Assembly: GCF_900156825.1 (NCBI RefSeq)
Contig: NZ_FTOV01000001.1
Span: forward strand, 372,001 to 436,000
Origin: Chryseobacterium gambrini
Lineage (GTDB): Bacteria; Bacteroidota; Bacteroidia; Flavobacteriales; Weeksellaceae
Direction of reading: 5' to 3'
DNA length: 64,000 nucleotides
The position numbers were made by a program, and so were the translations under genes. This document shows, piece by piece, positions 44,250-52,808 of the stretch. Under the pieces are notes generated by a model. It was not told where the DNA came from and did no database searches. It worked only from the letters and a program-made list of their open reading frames with translations. Position 1 is the stretch's first letter; each line of letters starts with the position of its first letter.

Positions 44250-44422
44250 TTTCTGAAAATTCTGATAAAAATCTAACTTATTTTCAGCATAATTCAGAAT
44301 TTAGATTATTTCTAAACAAATGTTTAATTGAAAAATTAAATTTCTGAAAATCAAAATATTAAAATAAAACCCGTTTGTTTTTACAGGCGGATTTTTCTAT
44401 GACATTTATCATAATCTGTTTT

Positions 44423-44438
44423 TTGGCAAGCAATTTGA
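44423..44438 (+). promoter_or_regulatory. sigma-54-like promoter of the first porin paralogue
   Basis: TTGGCAAG-CAAT-TTGA aligns with the sigma-54 -24/-12 consensus TTGGCACG-N4-TTGC, differing only at the last position of each block. It is 81 bases before the ATG and is nearly identical to the site before the second paralogue. Confidence 0.6.
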
Positions 44439-44519
44439 AAGATACTCTCCGTCAAACGAAAAAATTGACAGTAGTAAAATTTAAAATTAGAAAATAGTAA
44501 AAATTAAAAAATTAAAGTT

Positions 44520-45203
44520 ATGAAAAAGTTAATTTTAGGAGTAGCACTTACAGCTGGTTCATTAGCATTCGCTCAGACGACAGGTTCGTCTTCAAGCCCG
44601 GTAAGATTTGGTATCAAAGGTGGGATGAACGTAGCTTCTCTTTCTAAAGATGCAAGTCTTGAAGATCAAAAATCTAAAATCGGATTTAACGCAGGTGTTT
44701 TTGCAAATATTCCTTTAGCAAGTTCATTCAGTGTTCAGCCGGAGGTTTTATATTCTCAGTACGGAGCTAAAGTAAAAAGCACTGACGAATTTACTGCATT
44801 AGGTACAACAACAAGAAACGTTGAGTCTTATTCAACTCATTTAGATTACATCGCTGTACCGGTAATGTTCCAGTATAACTTCGTTCCAAACTTTTACGTA
44901 GAAGCAGGACCTGAATTCGGATTCCTGGTAAGCGCAAAAAATAAAGGAGACAGAACTACTACTGTAACCAACGGTTCAGGAACAACAACTTCTTCAGCAA
45001 GCTATACAGATGATATCAATAAAGATAACCTAAACACATTTAACTTCGGTATCGGTTTAGGAGCAGGATATTATTTCACAGATAACCTTGGTATTACTGC
45101 AAGATATGTTGCAGGTGTAACAGACGTTGCTAAAAACAGACCAAATGGTTCTGATGCAACAAGAAACAACACATTCCAGGTTGGGTTAGCTTACAAATTC
45201 TAA
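44520..45203 (+). CDS. outer-membrane beta-barrel (porin family) protein, paralogue 1
   Basis: 227 residues. Signal peptide 1-18 (ending AFAQ), then an eight-stranded-type barrel: 'VRFGIKGGMNVASLS', 'FSVQPEVLYSQYGAK', 'YIAVPVMFQYNFVPNFYVEAGPEFGFL' and terminal 'FQVGLAYKF' with C-terminal Phe. OMP_b-brl family, no known transport function. First of three tandem paralogues; followed by a hairpin terminator. Confidence 0.92.
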   Translation: MKKLILGVALTAGSLAFAQTTGSSSSPVRFGIKGGMNVASLSKDASLEDQKSKIGFNAGVFANIPLASSFSVQPEVLYSQYGAKVKSTDEFTALGTTTRNVESYSTHLDYIAVPVMFQYNFVPNFYVEAGPEFGFLVSAKNKGDRTTTVTNGSGTTTSSASYTDDINKDNLNTFNFGIGLGAGYYFTDNLGITARYVAGVTDVAKNRPNGSDATRNNTFQVGLAYKF

Positions 45204-45243
45204 GAAGCTGATTCAGTAAAAACAATTTTGATTTCAATACATA

Positions 45244-45279
45244 AAAAGGTCAGGTTTCATCATGAAGCCTGACCTTTTG
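45244..45279 (+). terminator. terminator of porin paralogue 1
   Basis: AAAAGGTCAGG / CCTGACCTTTT stem around TTTCATCATGAAG. The loop matches the terminator of paralogue 2. Confidence 0.8.
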
Positions 45280-45366
45280 ATTGGATAATAAAATACCATT
45301 CAACACATAATAATTCACTCCAAAAATTGTGAATTATTAACATTTCAAAATCTAAAAATCATTTAT

Positions 45367-45382
45367 TTGGCAAGCATTTTGT
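45367..45382 (+). promoter_or_regulatory. sigma-54-like promoter of the second porin paralogue
   Basis: TTGGCAAG-CATT-TTGT, the same spacing as the site at 44423; 66 bases before the ATG. Confidence 0.6.
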
Positions 45383-45448
45383 AAAATAACTGTTACCTGA
45401 ATGAAAATTTCAGGAAACAAAAAAGTAGTAAAATTTAAATGTAAAATT

Positions 45449-46165
45449 ATGAAAAAGTTATTTCTAGCAATGGCAGTAACAGGAGGAGTATTTGTGTTTG
45501 CACAGGAAGTAAAAACAACAGCTACACCACCGGTGAAAATGAAGGAGCCTGTAAGATTTGGTATTAAAGGAGCGGCAACCGCTTCCCAATTCAGCGAACA
45601 GGAACTTACAGCCAAAAACCAGAAAATAGGATTTAATGCAGGTGTTTTCGTAAATGTACCATTATCTGAAAAGTTTGCATTACAGCCGGAAGTTTTATAC
45701 AACCAGATGGGTGCAAAAAGTGTACTTTCCGATACGGAAGTTACCACAGGAGCTACAACCGTAAGAACAAAGCAGGATTACAGTACTACGCTGAACTACA
45801 TTTCCGTACCGGTAATGCTTCAGATGAAACCTACCGATAATTTTTATGTAGAAGCAGGTCCGGAAGTAAGTTATTTTGTAGACGGTAAAAACAAAGGTGA
45901 ACAGACTATTGCCACAACCACTGCGGGAACAACCACTACACAGACTTTATCAGCTTCAGAAAGCATTAACAAAGACGATATTAAAAAGTTTAATTTAGGC
46001 TTTGGAGTCGGTCTGGGATATTACTTTACCCGTAATCTCGGCATCAATGCGAGATATGTGAACAGTCTTACCCACATTTACAACAATTCTGACGCAGTAA
46101 CCGATGCTCAGAAAAACGTAAATACAAACAGAGCATTCCAGTTAGGACTGAACTATAAGTTTTAA
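45449..46165 (+). CDS. outer-membrane beta-barrel (porin family) protein, paralogue 2
   Basis: 238 residues from ATG 45449, which starts the signal peptide MKKLFLAMAVTGGVFVFAQ; an upstream TTG/ATG-type frame opening at 45401 adds a lysine-rich stretch without a leader. Barrel blocks parallel paralogue 1 ('VRFGIKGAATASQFS', 'FALQPEVLYNQMGAK', 'NFYVEAGPEVSYF', C-terminal 'FQLGLNYKF'). Confidence 0.92.
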   Translation: MKKLFLAMAVTGGVFVFAQEVKTTATPPVKMKEPVRFGIKGAATASQFSEQELTAKNQKIGFNAGVFVNVPLSEKFALQPEVLYNQMGAKSVLSDTEVTTGATTVRTKQDYSTTLNYISVPVMLQMKPTDNFYVEAGPEVSYFVDGKNKGEQTIATTTAGTTTTQTLSASESINKDDIKKFNLGFGVGLGYYFTRNLGINARYVNSLTHIYNNSDAVTDAQKNVNTNRAFQLGLNYKF

Positions 46166-46192
46166 ATAAAAAACAATTTTTGATTTCATAAC

Positions 46193-46230
46193 AAAGATCA
46201 GGTTTCATCATGAGGCCTGATCTTTTTCTT
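46193..46230 (+). terminator. terminator of porin paralogue 2
   Basis: AAAGATCAGG / CCTGATCTTT stem; same loop sequence as at 45244 with a base-pair change in the stem compensated on both sides. Confidence 0.8.
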
Positions 46231-46235
46231 TTTAT

Positions 46236-46243
46236 TAAATTTG
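46236..46243 (+). promoter_or_regulatory. -7 element of porin paralogue 3
   Basis: TAAATTTG, matching TAnnTTTG, 40 bases before the ATG. No sigma-54-like site is seen here. Confidence 0.45.
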
Positions 46244-46283
46244 CAACACTTTAATAATAAACATTCATAAAAATTAATAAACT

Positions 46284-46862
46284 ATGAAAAAGATTTTTCT
46301 AGGACTTGCGATTACAGCAGGTACATTATCATTTGCACAGGAAAAAGCAGCAGCTTCAGCTTCACCGGTAAAATTCGGAGTAAAAGCGGGACTTAACGTA
46401 TCTTCTATTAACGATAACGATTCTAAAGCAAAAGCAGGATTCTACGGAGGTTTCTTTGCAAACATTCCTGTAGCCAGTTCTTTCAGCGTACAGCCGGAAG
46501 TTTTGTATAACGGAATGGGTGCTAAAGACAAAACCTATTCTTCTGTAAAGCTTAATCTGGATTATATTTCAGTTCCTGTAATGGTACAGTACAATGTTCT
46601 TCCGGATTTATATGTTGAAGCTGGTCCACAATTCAGTTTTGCAATCAGCCAAAAATTAAAAGGTGACGGAGGTTCTGTAGATGTAGATCAGGCTTTCAAA
46701 GGTTTTGATCTTGGTTTAGGTCTTGGAGCCGGTTATTATTTTGAGCAGAAATTCGGAATTACGGCAAGATATGTTGCAGGACTTACGGATATCGCAGAAA
46801 ACAATACAGGTGATGCAGTAAGAAACGGCGTTTTCCAGGTTGGTGTAGCGTATAAATTCTAA
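46284..46862 (+). CDS. outer-membrane beta-barrel (porin family) protein, paralogue 3
   Basis: 192 residues, the shortest of the three; loops between strands are reduced. Signal peptide ends SFAQ; barrel blocks 'VKFGVKAGLNVSSIN', 'FSVQPEVLYNGMGAK', 'DLYVEAGPQFSF', C-terminal 'FQVGVAYKF'. Confidence 0.92.
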   Translation: MKKIFLGLAITAGTLSFAQEKAAASASPVKFGVKAGLNVSSINDNDSKAKAGFYGGFFANIPVASSFSVQPEVLYNGMGAKDKTYSSVKLNLDYISVPVMVQYNVLPDLYVEAGPQFSFAISQKLKGDGGSVDVDQAFKGFDLGLGLGAGYYFEQKFGITARYVAGLTDIAENNTGDAVRNGVFQVGVAYKF

Positions 46863-46879
46863 GCAGTTTAAACAGAATA

Positions 46880-46918
46880 AAAAATGTCAGACTTAAAATT
46901 TAAGTCTGACATTTTTTA
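46880..46918. terminator. bidirectional terminator between porin 3 and purF
   Basis: AAAAATGTCAGACTTAAA and its complement form a long near-perfect stem with T-runs in both directions, serving convergent genes. Confidence 0.85.
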
Positions 46919-46932
46919 TTTCAGGAAATATT

Positions 46933-48432
46933 TTAATTGAATAATTCTACCTCCTCTCCTTTTCCTACAGGATATTCTTCCGTGAAACACCCGAAACAGT
47001 GATTGGCAGAGCCTAAAATTTCTTTAAGATTTTCAACGCTTAAAAATTCAAGAGAATCTACTCCTAAGTAATCTCTAAGTTCTTCCGTAGACATATTGGC
47101 AGAAATCAGATCGTCTTTCGACGGGGTATCGATTCCCAGATAACAAGGAGCGATAATCGGCGGAGAAACGCTTCTGAAATGAATTTCCTTCACGCCTGCA
47201 TCTTTAAGAATCTTAACGAGTCTTTTTGAAGTGGTTCCACGTACAATGGAATCATCAATAATCACGACTCTTTTATCTTTAATCTCGGAAATAATCGGAT
47301 TCAGTTTCAGGTTCACTACTCTTTCTCTCATTTCCTGAGTCGGTACAATGAAACTTCTTCCGATGTATCTGTTTTTAATTAAAACCGGACGGAAAGGAAT
47401 TCCCGAAGCCTTGGAAAAACCAATGGCAGCCGGAACTCCGGAATCCGGAACTCCAATCACAACATCTGCTTCCACAGGAGCCTGATGCCAGATTTTTTCT
47501 CCGGATTTTTCCCTGATTTCGTACACATTAATATTTTCTAAAGTAGAATCGGGTCTTGCAAAATAAATATATTCAAAAGAACAGATTCTCTGCTTTCCTT
47601 TTTCTTCATCTACCATGTAAGAATGAAGTTTTACGGGTTCGTTTTCATTGGTATAAATAATTTCTCCCGGTAAAATATCACGCACATACTGCGCTCCTAC
47701 TGCATCTAAAGCCACAGACTCTGAAGCAACAACATAAGAGTTTTCGTTAATTGCTCCCAAAACCAAAGGACGGATTCCGTTGAAATCACGGAATGCGAAG
47801 AATTTATTTCTCGTCATCCCGACAACCGAATAAGCACCTTCAATTTTCTCCATGGTTGCTTTAATGGCTCCGCGAAGTCCCAGATCAAGGTTTTTCTGAA
47901 TCAATCTTAAAATAACCTCAGAATCGGACGTTGCTCTGAACACAACTCCTTCAGCTTCCAGTTCTGTTTTCAGTTCTTTGGCATTGGTTAAGTTACCGTT
48001 GTGTGCAATGGAAAGGATAATCTGGTCGTATTCGTTTTTCGCGAAAAACGGCTGAAAATTATATTTCTTTTTGTCTCCTGCAGTCGTATAACGCGTGTGT
48101 CCGATCGCAGAATTTCCCATAAAAGTTTCAGGATCGTTGATCTCTTTATAAACATCCAAAACCAGACCTTCATCTTTCATATTGGTAATTTTCCCGTTTT
48201 TAAGAACAGAAATACCACAAGCTTCCTGACCTCTGTGCTGTAATGCAAAAAGACCGAACTGTGAAAGTGAAAACGTATCCAGATCATTATCAGAATACAT
48301 TCCGAAGATTCCGCACTCCTCGTTTGGAGCATCTAATCTTTCTTCTTCCTGTGTTCTGAAGAGATTTCTTCCGTAGGTTTGGGTTTCAAATTGTTTTAAA
48401 TATTCACTTTTATGAATGTCTAAACTTTTCAT
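46933..48432 (-). CDS. purF: amidophosphoribosyltransferase
   Basis: 499 residues from ATG 48432 (MKSLDIHKSEYL). First step of purine synthesis, PRPP plus glutamine to phosphoribosylamine. Catalytic Cys40 (EECGIFGMY) would be exposed by removal of a 39-residue propeptide. The glutaminase blocks 'GIGHTRYTTAG'-like and 'AHNGNLTNA', and the PRPP loop 'VVIIDDSIVRGTTSKR' are present; later cysteines ('ICSFEY', 'PCYLG', 'NHCFGCF') suggest the Fe-S form. Followed upstream by purC, 120 bases away. Confidence 0.95.
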   Translation of the reverse strand: MKSLDIHKSEYLKQFETQTYGRNLFRTQEEERLDAPNEECGIFGMYSDNDLDTFSLSQFGLFALQHRGQEACGISVLKNGKITNMKDEGLVLDVYKEINDPETFMGNSAIGHTRYTTAGDKKKYNFQPFFAKNEYDQIILSIAHNGNLTNAKELKTELEAEGVVFRATSDSEVILRLIQKNLDLGLRGAIKATMEKIEGAYSVVGMTRNKFFAFRDFNGIRPLVLGAINENSYVVASESVALDAVGAQYVRDILPGEIIYTNENEPVKLHSYMVDEEKGKQRICSFEYIYFARPDSTLENINVYEIREKSGEKIWHQAPVEADVVIGVPDSGVPAAIGFSKASGIPFRPVLIKNRYIGRSFIVPTQEMRERVVNLKLNPIISEIKDKRVVIIDDSIVRGTTSKRLVKILKDAGVKEIHFRSVSPPIIAPCYLGIDTPSKDDLISANMSTEELRDYLGVDSLEFLSVENLKEILGSANHCFGCFTEEYPVGKGEEVELFN

Positions 48433-48439
48433 TTCTATT

Positions 48440-48550
48440 TTTTCTAAATTTTGATGGTGGAAGCCGGGAGCTCGAAGTCTGAAGTTCACAACAAAACCAT
48501 TGCGTATTCAGATAAACTTCCAGCTTCCAACTTCTCGCTTCTGCCCTAGT
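48440..48550. repeat. dispersed repeat between purC and purF
   Basis: Imperfect inverted repeat: AAGCCGGGAGCTCGAAGTC (48463) faces CTTCCAACTTCTCGCTTCTG (48523). Sequences of this kind are scattered in related genomes; function unknown. Confidence 0.4.
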
Positions 48551-48552
48551 AA

Positions 48553-49272
48553 TTATTTAGCAAGTACCGTTTTCAGTCTGTTATAGATCTCAACGTAAGC
48601 TTCGGTAACTTCACCAAGATCTCTTCTGAATCTGTCCTTATCCAGCTTCTTCATCGTATCTTTGTCCCAAAGTCTGCAGGTATCCGGAGAAATTTCGTCT
48701 GCAAGGATAATTTCACCATCTGCAGTTTTTCCTAATTCAATTTTGAAATCCACTAAGATGATGTTCATTTTATCGAAAAGATCGATTAAGATTTCGTTGA
48801 TGTCTGAAGTTAATTCATACATTTCATCAAGCTCCTCATACGTTGCAGCTCCTAAGAATACTGCGTGGTGATCGTTAATTAGCGGATCTCCCAATTCGTC
48901 TTTTTTGTAGCAGATATCGAAGATGGTAACCGGAGATTTAATTCCTTCTTCCACTCCCAGTCTCTGCGCCATGCTTCCTGCCGAATAGTTTCTTACCACC
49001 ATTTCCAAAGGAATGATGGATACTTTTCTTACCAACTGCTCTCTTTCGTTCAGTTGTTTAATGAAATGAGTCTTAATCCCTTTTTCATTCAGATATTCAA
49101 AAATAAGAGTCGTGATCGCGTTGTTCATCTCTCCTTTAAGATCTACAGATCCTCTTTTCTGAGCATTAAATGCAGTAGCATCGTCTTTGAAACGTACCAC
49201 TACTTCATTAGGATTATCGGTTGCAAAAACCTGTTTTGCCTTACCTTCGTACAACATTTCTTTCTTTTCCAT
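48553..49272 (-). CDS. purC: SAICAR synthetase
   Basis: 239 residues. Ligates aspartate to CAIR with ATP in purine synthesis. Seen: '[12 protein letters not shown]', '[19 protein letters not shown]' and '[14 protein letters not shown]', the two purC signatures. Probably in one unit with purF. Confidence 0.96.
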   Translation of the reverse strand: MEKKEMLYEGKAKQVFATDNPNEVVVRFKDDATAFNAQKRGSVDLKGEMNNAITTLIFEYLNEKGIKTHFIKQLNEREQLVRKVSIIPLEMVVRNYSAGSMAQRLGVEEGIKSPVTIFDICYKKDELGDPLINDHHAVFLGAATYEELDEMYELTSDINEILIDLFDKMNIILVDFKIELGKTADGEIILADEISPDTCRLWDKDTMKKLDKDRFRRDLGEVTEAYVEIYNRLKTVLAK

Positions 49273-49302
49273 TTTCTAAAATTACTTTTTATTAGATTTA
49301 TA

Positions 49303-49998
49303 TTACTTAATTAAAATTCCTGTTAAAACTGCCATTCCAAAGCTCAGAAGGGTTCCGATGAGAACGTATTCGGTTAATTTCCTCTGCTTTGCCTGAGCAA
49401 GATCACTAAATCTGAAAACAGATTTTGCAGCGACCATAAAACCTACGCCTTCCCAATGATTAACTACAATAAAGGTGAAAACCAATAAACGTTCTAAGAT
49501 CCCGATATATTTTCCGGCGCTCGATAAAGATTCGGTTTGTATGTTATTCTGTGTTTCGGGAACCGGAGTCCACGAAGACAATAATATCTTGATAAAAATG
49601 GAAGCCGGTGTCGTTAAAAACAAAGCTGCCATGATGATTTTTAAAATTTCCTGATTTTTTAAAAAGTCAAAATTAAATTCATTGAAATAAAAGGAAATTC
49701 CTGCAATCACGGCAATATGCAAAGCCTGATCGGTAAAAAACCATGATTTTTTAGATTTTGCGGTCTGAAAACTCAGTTTTGCAGTATCAATAATGAAATG
49801 GGAGAATCCCACCAAAAGGGCGACCCACCAAAGTTGAGTATTCCAGAGGAAAATAAAACTCAGAATGGTGTGGATGAGAACATGAAGGTACAAATATCTG
49901 CTTTTCAGCTTTTTGTTTTCCTTCTCTGCAACCCATGAATTTGGCTGAAGAATAAAGTCTCCAAATAAATGCGCCAATATGAGCTGAATAAAAACCAT
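49303..49998 (-). CDS. DUF3307 membrane protein
   Basis: 231 residues, about six membrane helices. 'QLILAHLFGDFILQPNSWVAEKE' and 'LLVGFSHFIIDTAKL' are the DUF3307 signatures. Function unknown; nearly always next to SatD in Bacteroidota, as here (3 bases apart). Confidence 0.88.
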   Translation of the reverse strand: MVFIQLILAHLFGDFILQPNSWVAEKENKKLKSRYLYLHVLIHTILSFIFLWNTQLWWVALLVGFSHFIIDTAKLSFQTAKSKKSWFFTDQALHIAVIAGISFYFNEFNFDFLKNQEILKIIMAALFLTTPASIFIKILLSSWTPVPETQNNIQTESLSSAGKYIGILERLLVFTFIVVNHWEGVGFMVAAKSVFRFSDLAQAKQRKLTEYVLIGTLLSFGMAVLTGILIK

Positions 49999-50000
49999 GC

Positions 50001-50606
50001 TTACAGTTCGGATATTTTTTTTCTGAAATATTGATTGGTTTCTACGATCAGTTCATAGTTTGCACGCTTCAGTCTCTGGCTTACAGAAGATTGCGAGATG
50101 GCAAACTTTTTCGCAAGATCTTCCTGCGTGATGTCTTTATTCATAATCATCTCATGAATAATTTCTGCATTGGCAACCGTCCAGGAATCAAAATCTTTGG
50201 AAGACCATTTCAGCAGAATATTAAGGTCCCGGTCTACGGAATCATTGGATGTTTTAATGGAAACGGTATGTCCGTCATTTTTCAGATCATTCAGAAGTCT
50301 TCCGGAATGCACATAAGCCGTTCCGTTGGATTCGGTGATTTTTTCAGATGAAAAATTTTCTTCACCAATACCGATGGCAATTCTTACGTCTAAATTTTCC
50401 TGACTTTTTATAAGTGATTTTATGGCGAGAAAACGCCAGAATACTTCATCTATCTTACATTTGAACTGAAATTCGTCTCCCCTGTAGATTTCCCATGTAC
50501 CGGGAGCGCTTCCCCAATGTTCGAGAAGATTTTTAAGCTTGGTGATCCAAACCTCTGTTTCCGCGTGCTGCGAATTTATAATATCTCCGGTAATGACCGC
50601 TATCAT
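50001..50606 (-). CDS. SatD-family protein with C-terminal helix-turn-helix
   Basis: 201 residues. N-terminal SatD fold ('MIAVITGDIINSQ', 'WEIYRGDEFQFKC', 'VRIAIGIGEE') and a C-terminal DNA-binding HTH ('ITQEDLAKKFAISQSSVSQRLKRANYELI'). SatD was named in a signal recognition/acid tolerance context, but its biochemical role is unclear. Three tandem palindromes lie directly upstream and overlap its -7 element, suggesting that the protein represses its own promoter. Co-transcribed with DUF3307. Confidence 0.85.
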   Translation of the reverse strand: MIAVITGDIINSQHAETEVWITKLKNLLEHWGSAPGTWEIYRGDEFQFKCKIDEVFWRFLAIKSLIKSQENLDVRIAIGIGEENFSSEKITESNGTAYVHSGRLLNDLKNDGHTVSIKTSNDSVDRDLNILLKWSSKDFDSWTVANAEIIHEMIMNKDITQEDLAKKFAISQSSVSQRLKRANYELIVETNQYFRKKISEL

Positions 50607-50610
50607 TCTG

Positions 50611-50692
50611 CAAATATAAGCATTATTACTTATAAATAAAAAATATAAGCAGAAACACTTATAGATAATGATTATTAGTGAATCTGCTTATA
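50611..50692 (-). promoter_or_regulatory. promoter and triple operator of the satD/DUF3307 unit
   Basis: The -7 TATATTTG (minus, 50618-50611) lies 5 bases from the start codon, so the message may be leaderless. Palindromes TATAAG-N8-CTTATA occupy 50615-50634 and 50644-50663, and TATTAG-N8-CTTATA 50673-50692, each exactly 29 bases from the next. The first overlaps the -7 box. Confidence 0.75.
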
Positions 50693-50733
50693 TCGATTTT
50701 ATATTTATTTTCCCTTTTCAGGAAATCAAGAGC

Positions 50734-52599
50734 TTACTTTTTGATAAACTGATAGATTTTATCATCAATTTTCAATAAATATGTACCTGTAGATAAATTT
50801 TGAACAGAAATGCCTTTTTTGTTCTTAAATGGATTTTGTTCAGTATAAATCAGTTTCCCTGAAAGATCTAAAATCTGTGCTGATTTTATATTTTCTGTTT
50901 TTCCACTTACAAAAACATGATCGTTCACAGGATTCGGATAAATTTTAAATTCATTATTCTGGGCAAGAATCGCTTCTGCCGTTGCCAAGGTTCCTAAACT
51001 CTGACAGTAATTACTTGCGTAAGAATCCCATTCCGAAATATTAAACGTCGTTGTCGGCTGCGCGATATTGGATTTTCTGTATAAAGACACATTCCCCAAA
51101 ACCGAAGAATTGTTTGTGCCCGAAACACCTATAGCATCAACTGTTGAAGACTTGTACCTCAGTTCGAGATACTGACTTCCGGAATACGTCATCTGCGGAG
51201 CCGCTGTTACAAACTTTGCCTGATTGATCGTGTAGCAGGAGAAATTGGCATCCGGATTCAACACCACAAAAGTTTCGTTATTCTGAACAGTTCCTTCCAG
51301 CTCATAAGGATCCACAAAATAATAATTTGTTCCGCTGGTAAACTGAATGGACAGTCTGTAGTCGCTTAAATTTACAGGGTGTCCTGTTTTATTGGTGATT
51401 TCAATGCCTTTATTGTTCGAAGTTCCTTCAAGATATTTTGTTACCATTAAATCTTTGGCATAAACATCCGAAGCTAAAGTGGTAACAGAAGCGGTATTAC
51501 TGTCCGGAGAAAGCAAGTATCCGTTGTCATAAGCTTTCACCGTAAACGTATACGCTGTAGAAGGCGTAAGATGATCTGCCGTGAACGTTGAATTCTTTGT
51601 TGCGCCCACCAACGTTCCGTTCTGATAAATTTTATACCCGATCACATCTGTACTCGTACTTGGAGTCCAGCTTAGTGTTGTAAAATAAGCACTGTTTTGC
51701 GCTACTGTTAAATTTGTGGGAGTTTGCGGTGCCACTGCATCGGGAGTCTGTCCCCATATCGTATTTACCCACGAAGGATTATCAATAAAAGGATTTCTGT
51801 TTTTCTGTATCCCATAAACCGCATTGTTTCTGTCGATCTCCCTTTGAGAAACAGGATCTTGCTGATGCCACTGAAGCAGCATGGCGATATAAGCAGGATC
51901 AAAAGCCCTTTCTTCCGTTCCGTCCAAAGGATTGGTATCGGAAGCCGGATTGGCGTTATTATTAAAATTAAACGTTCCTAATTTGCCTTCATACCGTACT
52001 GCAAAGTACAGCAGACTTCTCGCAACATCTCCTTTAAATTCATTAATTGGCTCATACACTCTTCCGGTATAAGTAATTCCCGGAATCGCACAATTCCCTA
52101 TTCTTGAACTGTTGGTAAACGTATAATAAATCGTAGAACCTACAATTCCGTAAGGGTAATTGCTTCTCAGCTGATTGATTCTTGCATCCGTAGGAACCAC
52201 ATAAAACAGATCGGAATACATCGGATAATTGCTGTAAAAAGTACTTTGCGGCATCATATGTTCACGGTTCCAGCCCTGTCCTTCCGCCGAAGCACTCCCG
52301 ATAATATTTGCCGTTGTATATTCATAAGCATCCGGACCGGTAGGAATTTCAGAATACATATCGAGCAGAATCGTCGTATTGCTTGGTCCGTAATCGTAAT
52401 ATTTATCTAAATCTGTCTGATTATAATAATTGGTAAGATCACCATAATGCCAGTTTATATTTTTCGCCGAGATGATATCATGGAGCTTCGACTTTAAGGT
52501 GTAACCCGTCAAACCTGTGGTTCCATCGTAATATCCTGCAGGAGCCTGAGCTGCAAAATAAGATGAAATCATAATAATAGGCAGTAGAAATTTTTTCAT
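50734..52599 (-). CDS. secreted endonuclease I (NucM type) with T9SS sorting domain
   Basis: 621 residues. Signal peptide ends YFAAQ; the endonuclease I catalytic block is 'GQGWNREHMMPQSTF' (His-Asn type metal site) with 'VVPTDARINQLRSNYP' and 'RSLLYFAVRYEG'. A fibronectin type III domain ('APQTPTNLTVAQNSAYF', about 290-375), a lamin-tail-like domain (about 380-535) and a C-terminal sorting domain 'IYPNPVNDHVFVSG...YLLKIDDKIYQFIKK' follow. Degrades DNA and RNA outside the cell, exported via type IX secretion. Confidence 0.93.
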   Translation of the reverse strand: MKKFLLPIIMISSYFAAQAPAGYYDGTTGLTGYTLKSKLHDIISAKNINWHYGDLTNYYNQTDLDKYYDYGPSNTTILLDMYSEIPTGPDAYEYTTANIIGSASAEGQGWNREHMMPQSTFYSNYPMYSDLFYVVPTDARINQLRSNYPYGIVGSTIYYTFTNSSRIGNCAIPGITYTGRVYEPINEFKGDVARSLLYFAVRYEGKLGTFNFNNNANPASDTNPLDGTEERAFDPAYIAMLLQWHQQDPVSQREIDRNNAVYGIQKNRNPFIDNPSWVNTIWGQTPDAVAPQTPTNLTVAQNSAYFTTLSWTPSTSTDVIGYKIYQNGTLVGATKNSTFTADHLTPSTAYTFTVKAYDNGYLLSPDSNTASVTTLASDVYAKDLMVTKYLEGTSNNKGIEITNKTGHPVNLSDYRLSIQFTSGTNYYFVDPYELEGTVQNNETFVVLNPDANFSCYTINQAKFVTAAPQMTYSGSQYLELRYKSSTVDAIGVSGTNNSSVLGNVSLYRKSNIAQPTTTFNISEWDSYASNYCQSLGTLATAEAILAQNNEFKIYPNPVNDHVFVSGKTENIKSAQILDLSGKLIYTEQNPFKNKKGISVQNLSTGTYLLKIDDKIYQFIKK

Positions 52600-52741
52600 G
52601 CTTTAAAAATTGGGTGGCTAAAATAGTAAATTAATCTGCTTAAAGTTCGGAAAATTTTATTAAAATATCATTAATTTTAAGAATATAAAAAATTGAAAAC
52701 TAGATTTTTGGAACGATCATCTTATGGGTTAAATAATTTTT

Positions 52742-52771
52742 TTGGGCGTTACGGCAATTTAATTATCTTTG
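52742..52771 (+). promoter_or_regulatory. promoter of the acyl-CoA dehydrogenase gene
   Basis: TTG at 52742-52744 and TATCTTTG at 52764-52771, spaced 19 bp, the best full match to the phylum consensus in this window. The predicted leader is about 30 bases. Confidence 0.7.
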
Positions 52772-52808
52772 GGAACTAACTATTATCTATATAAATACAG
52801 ATATCTAT

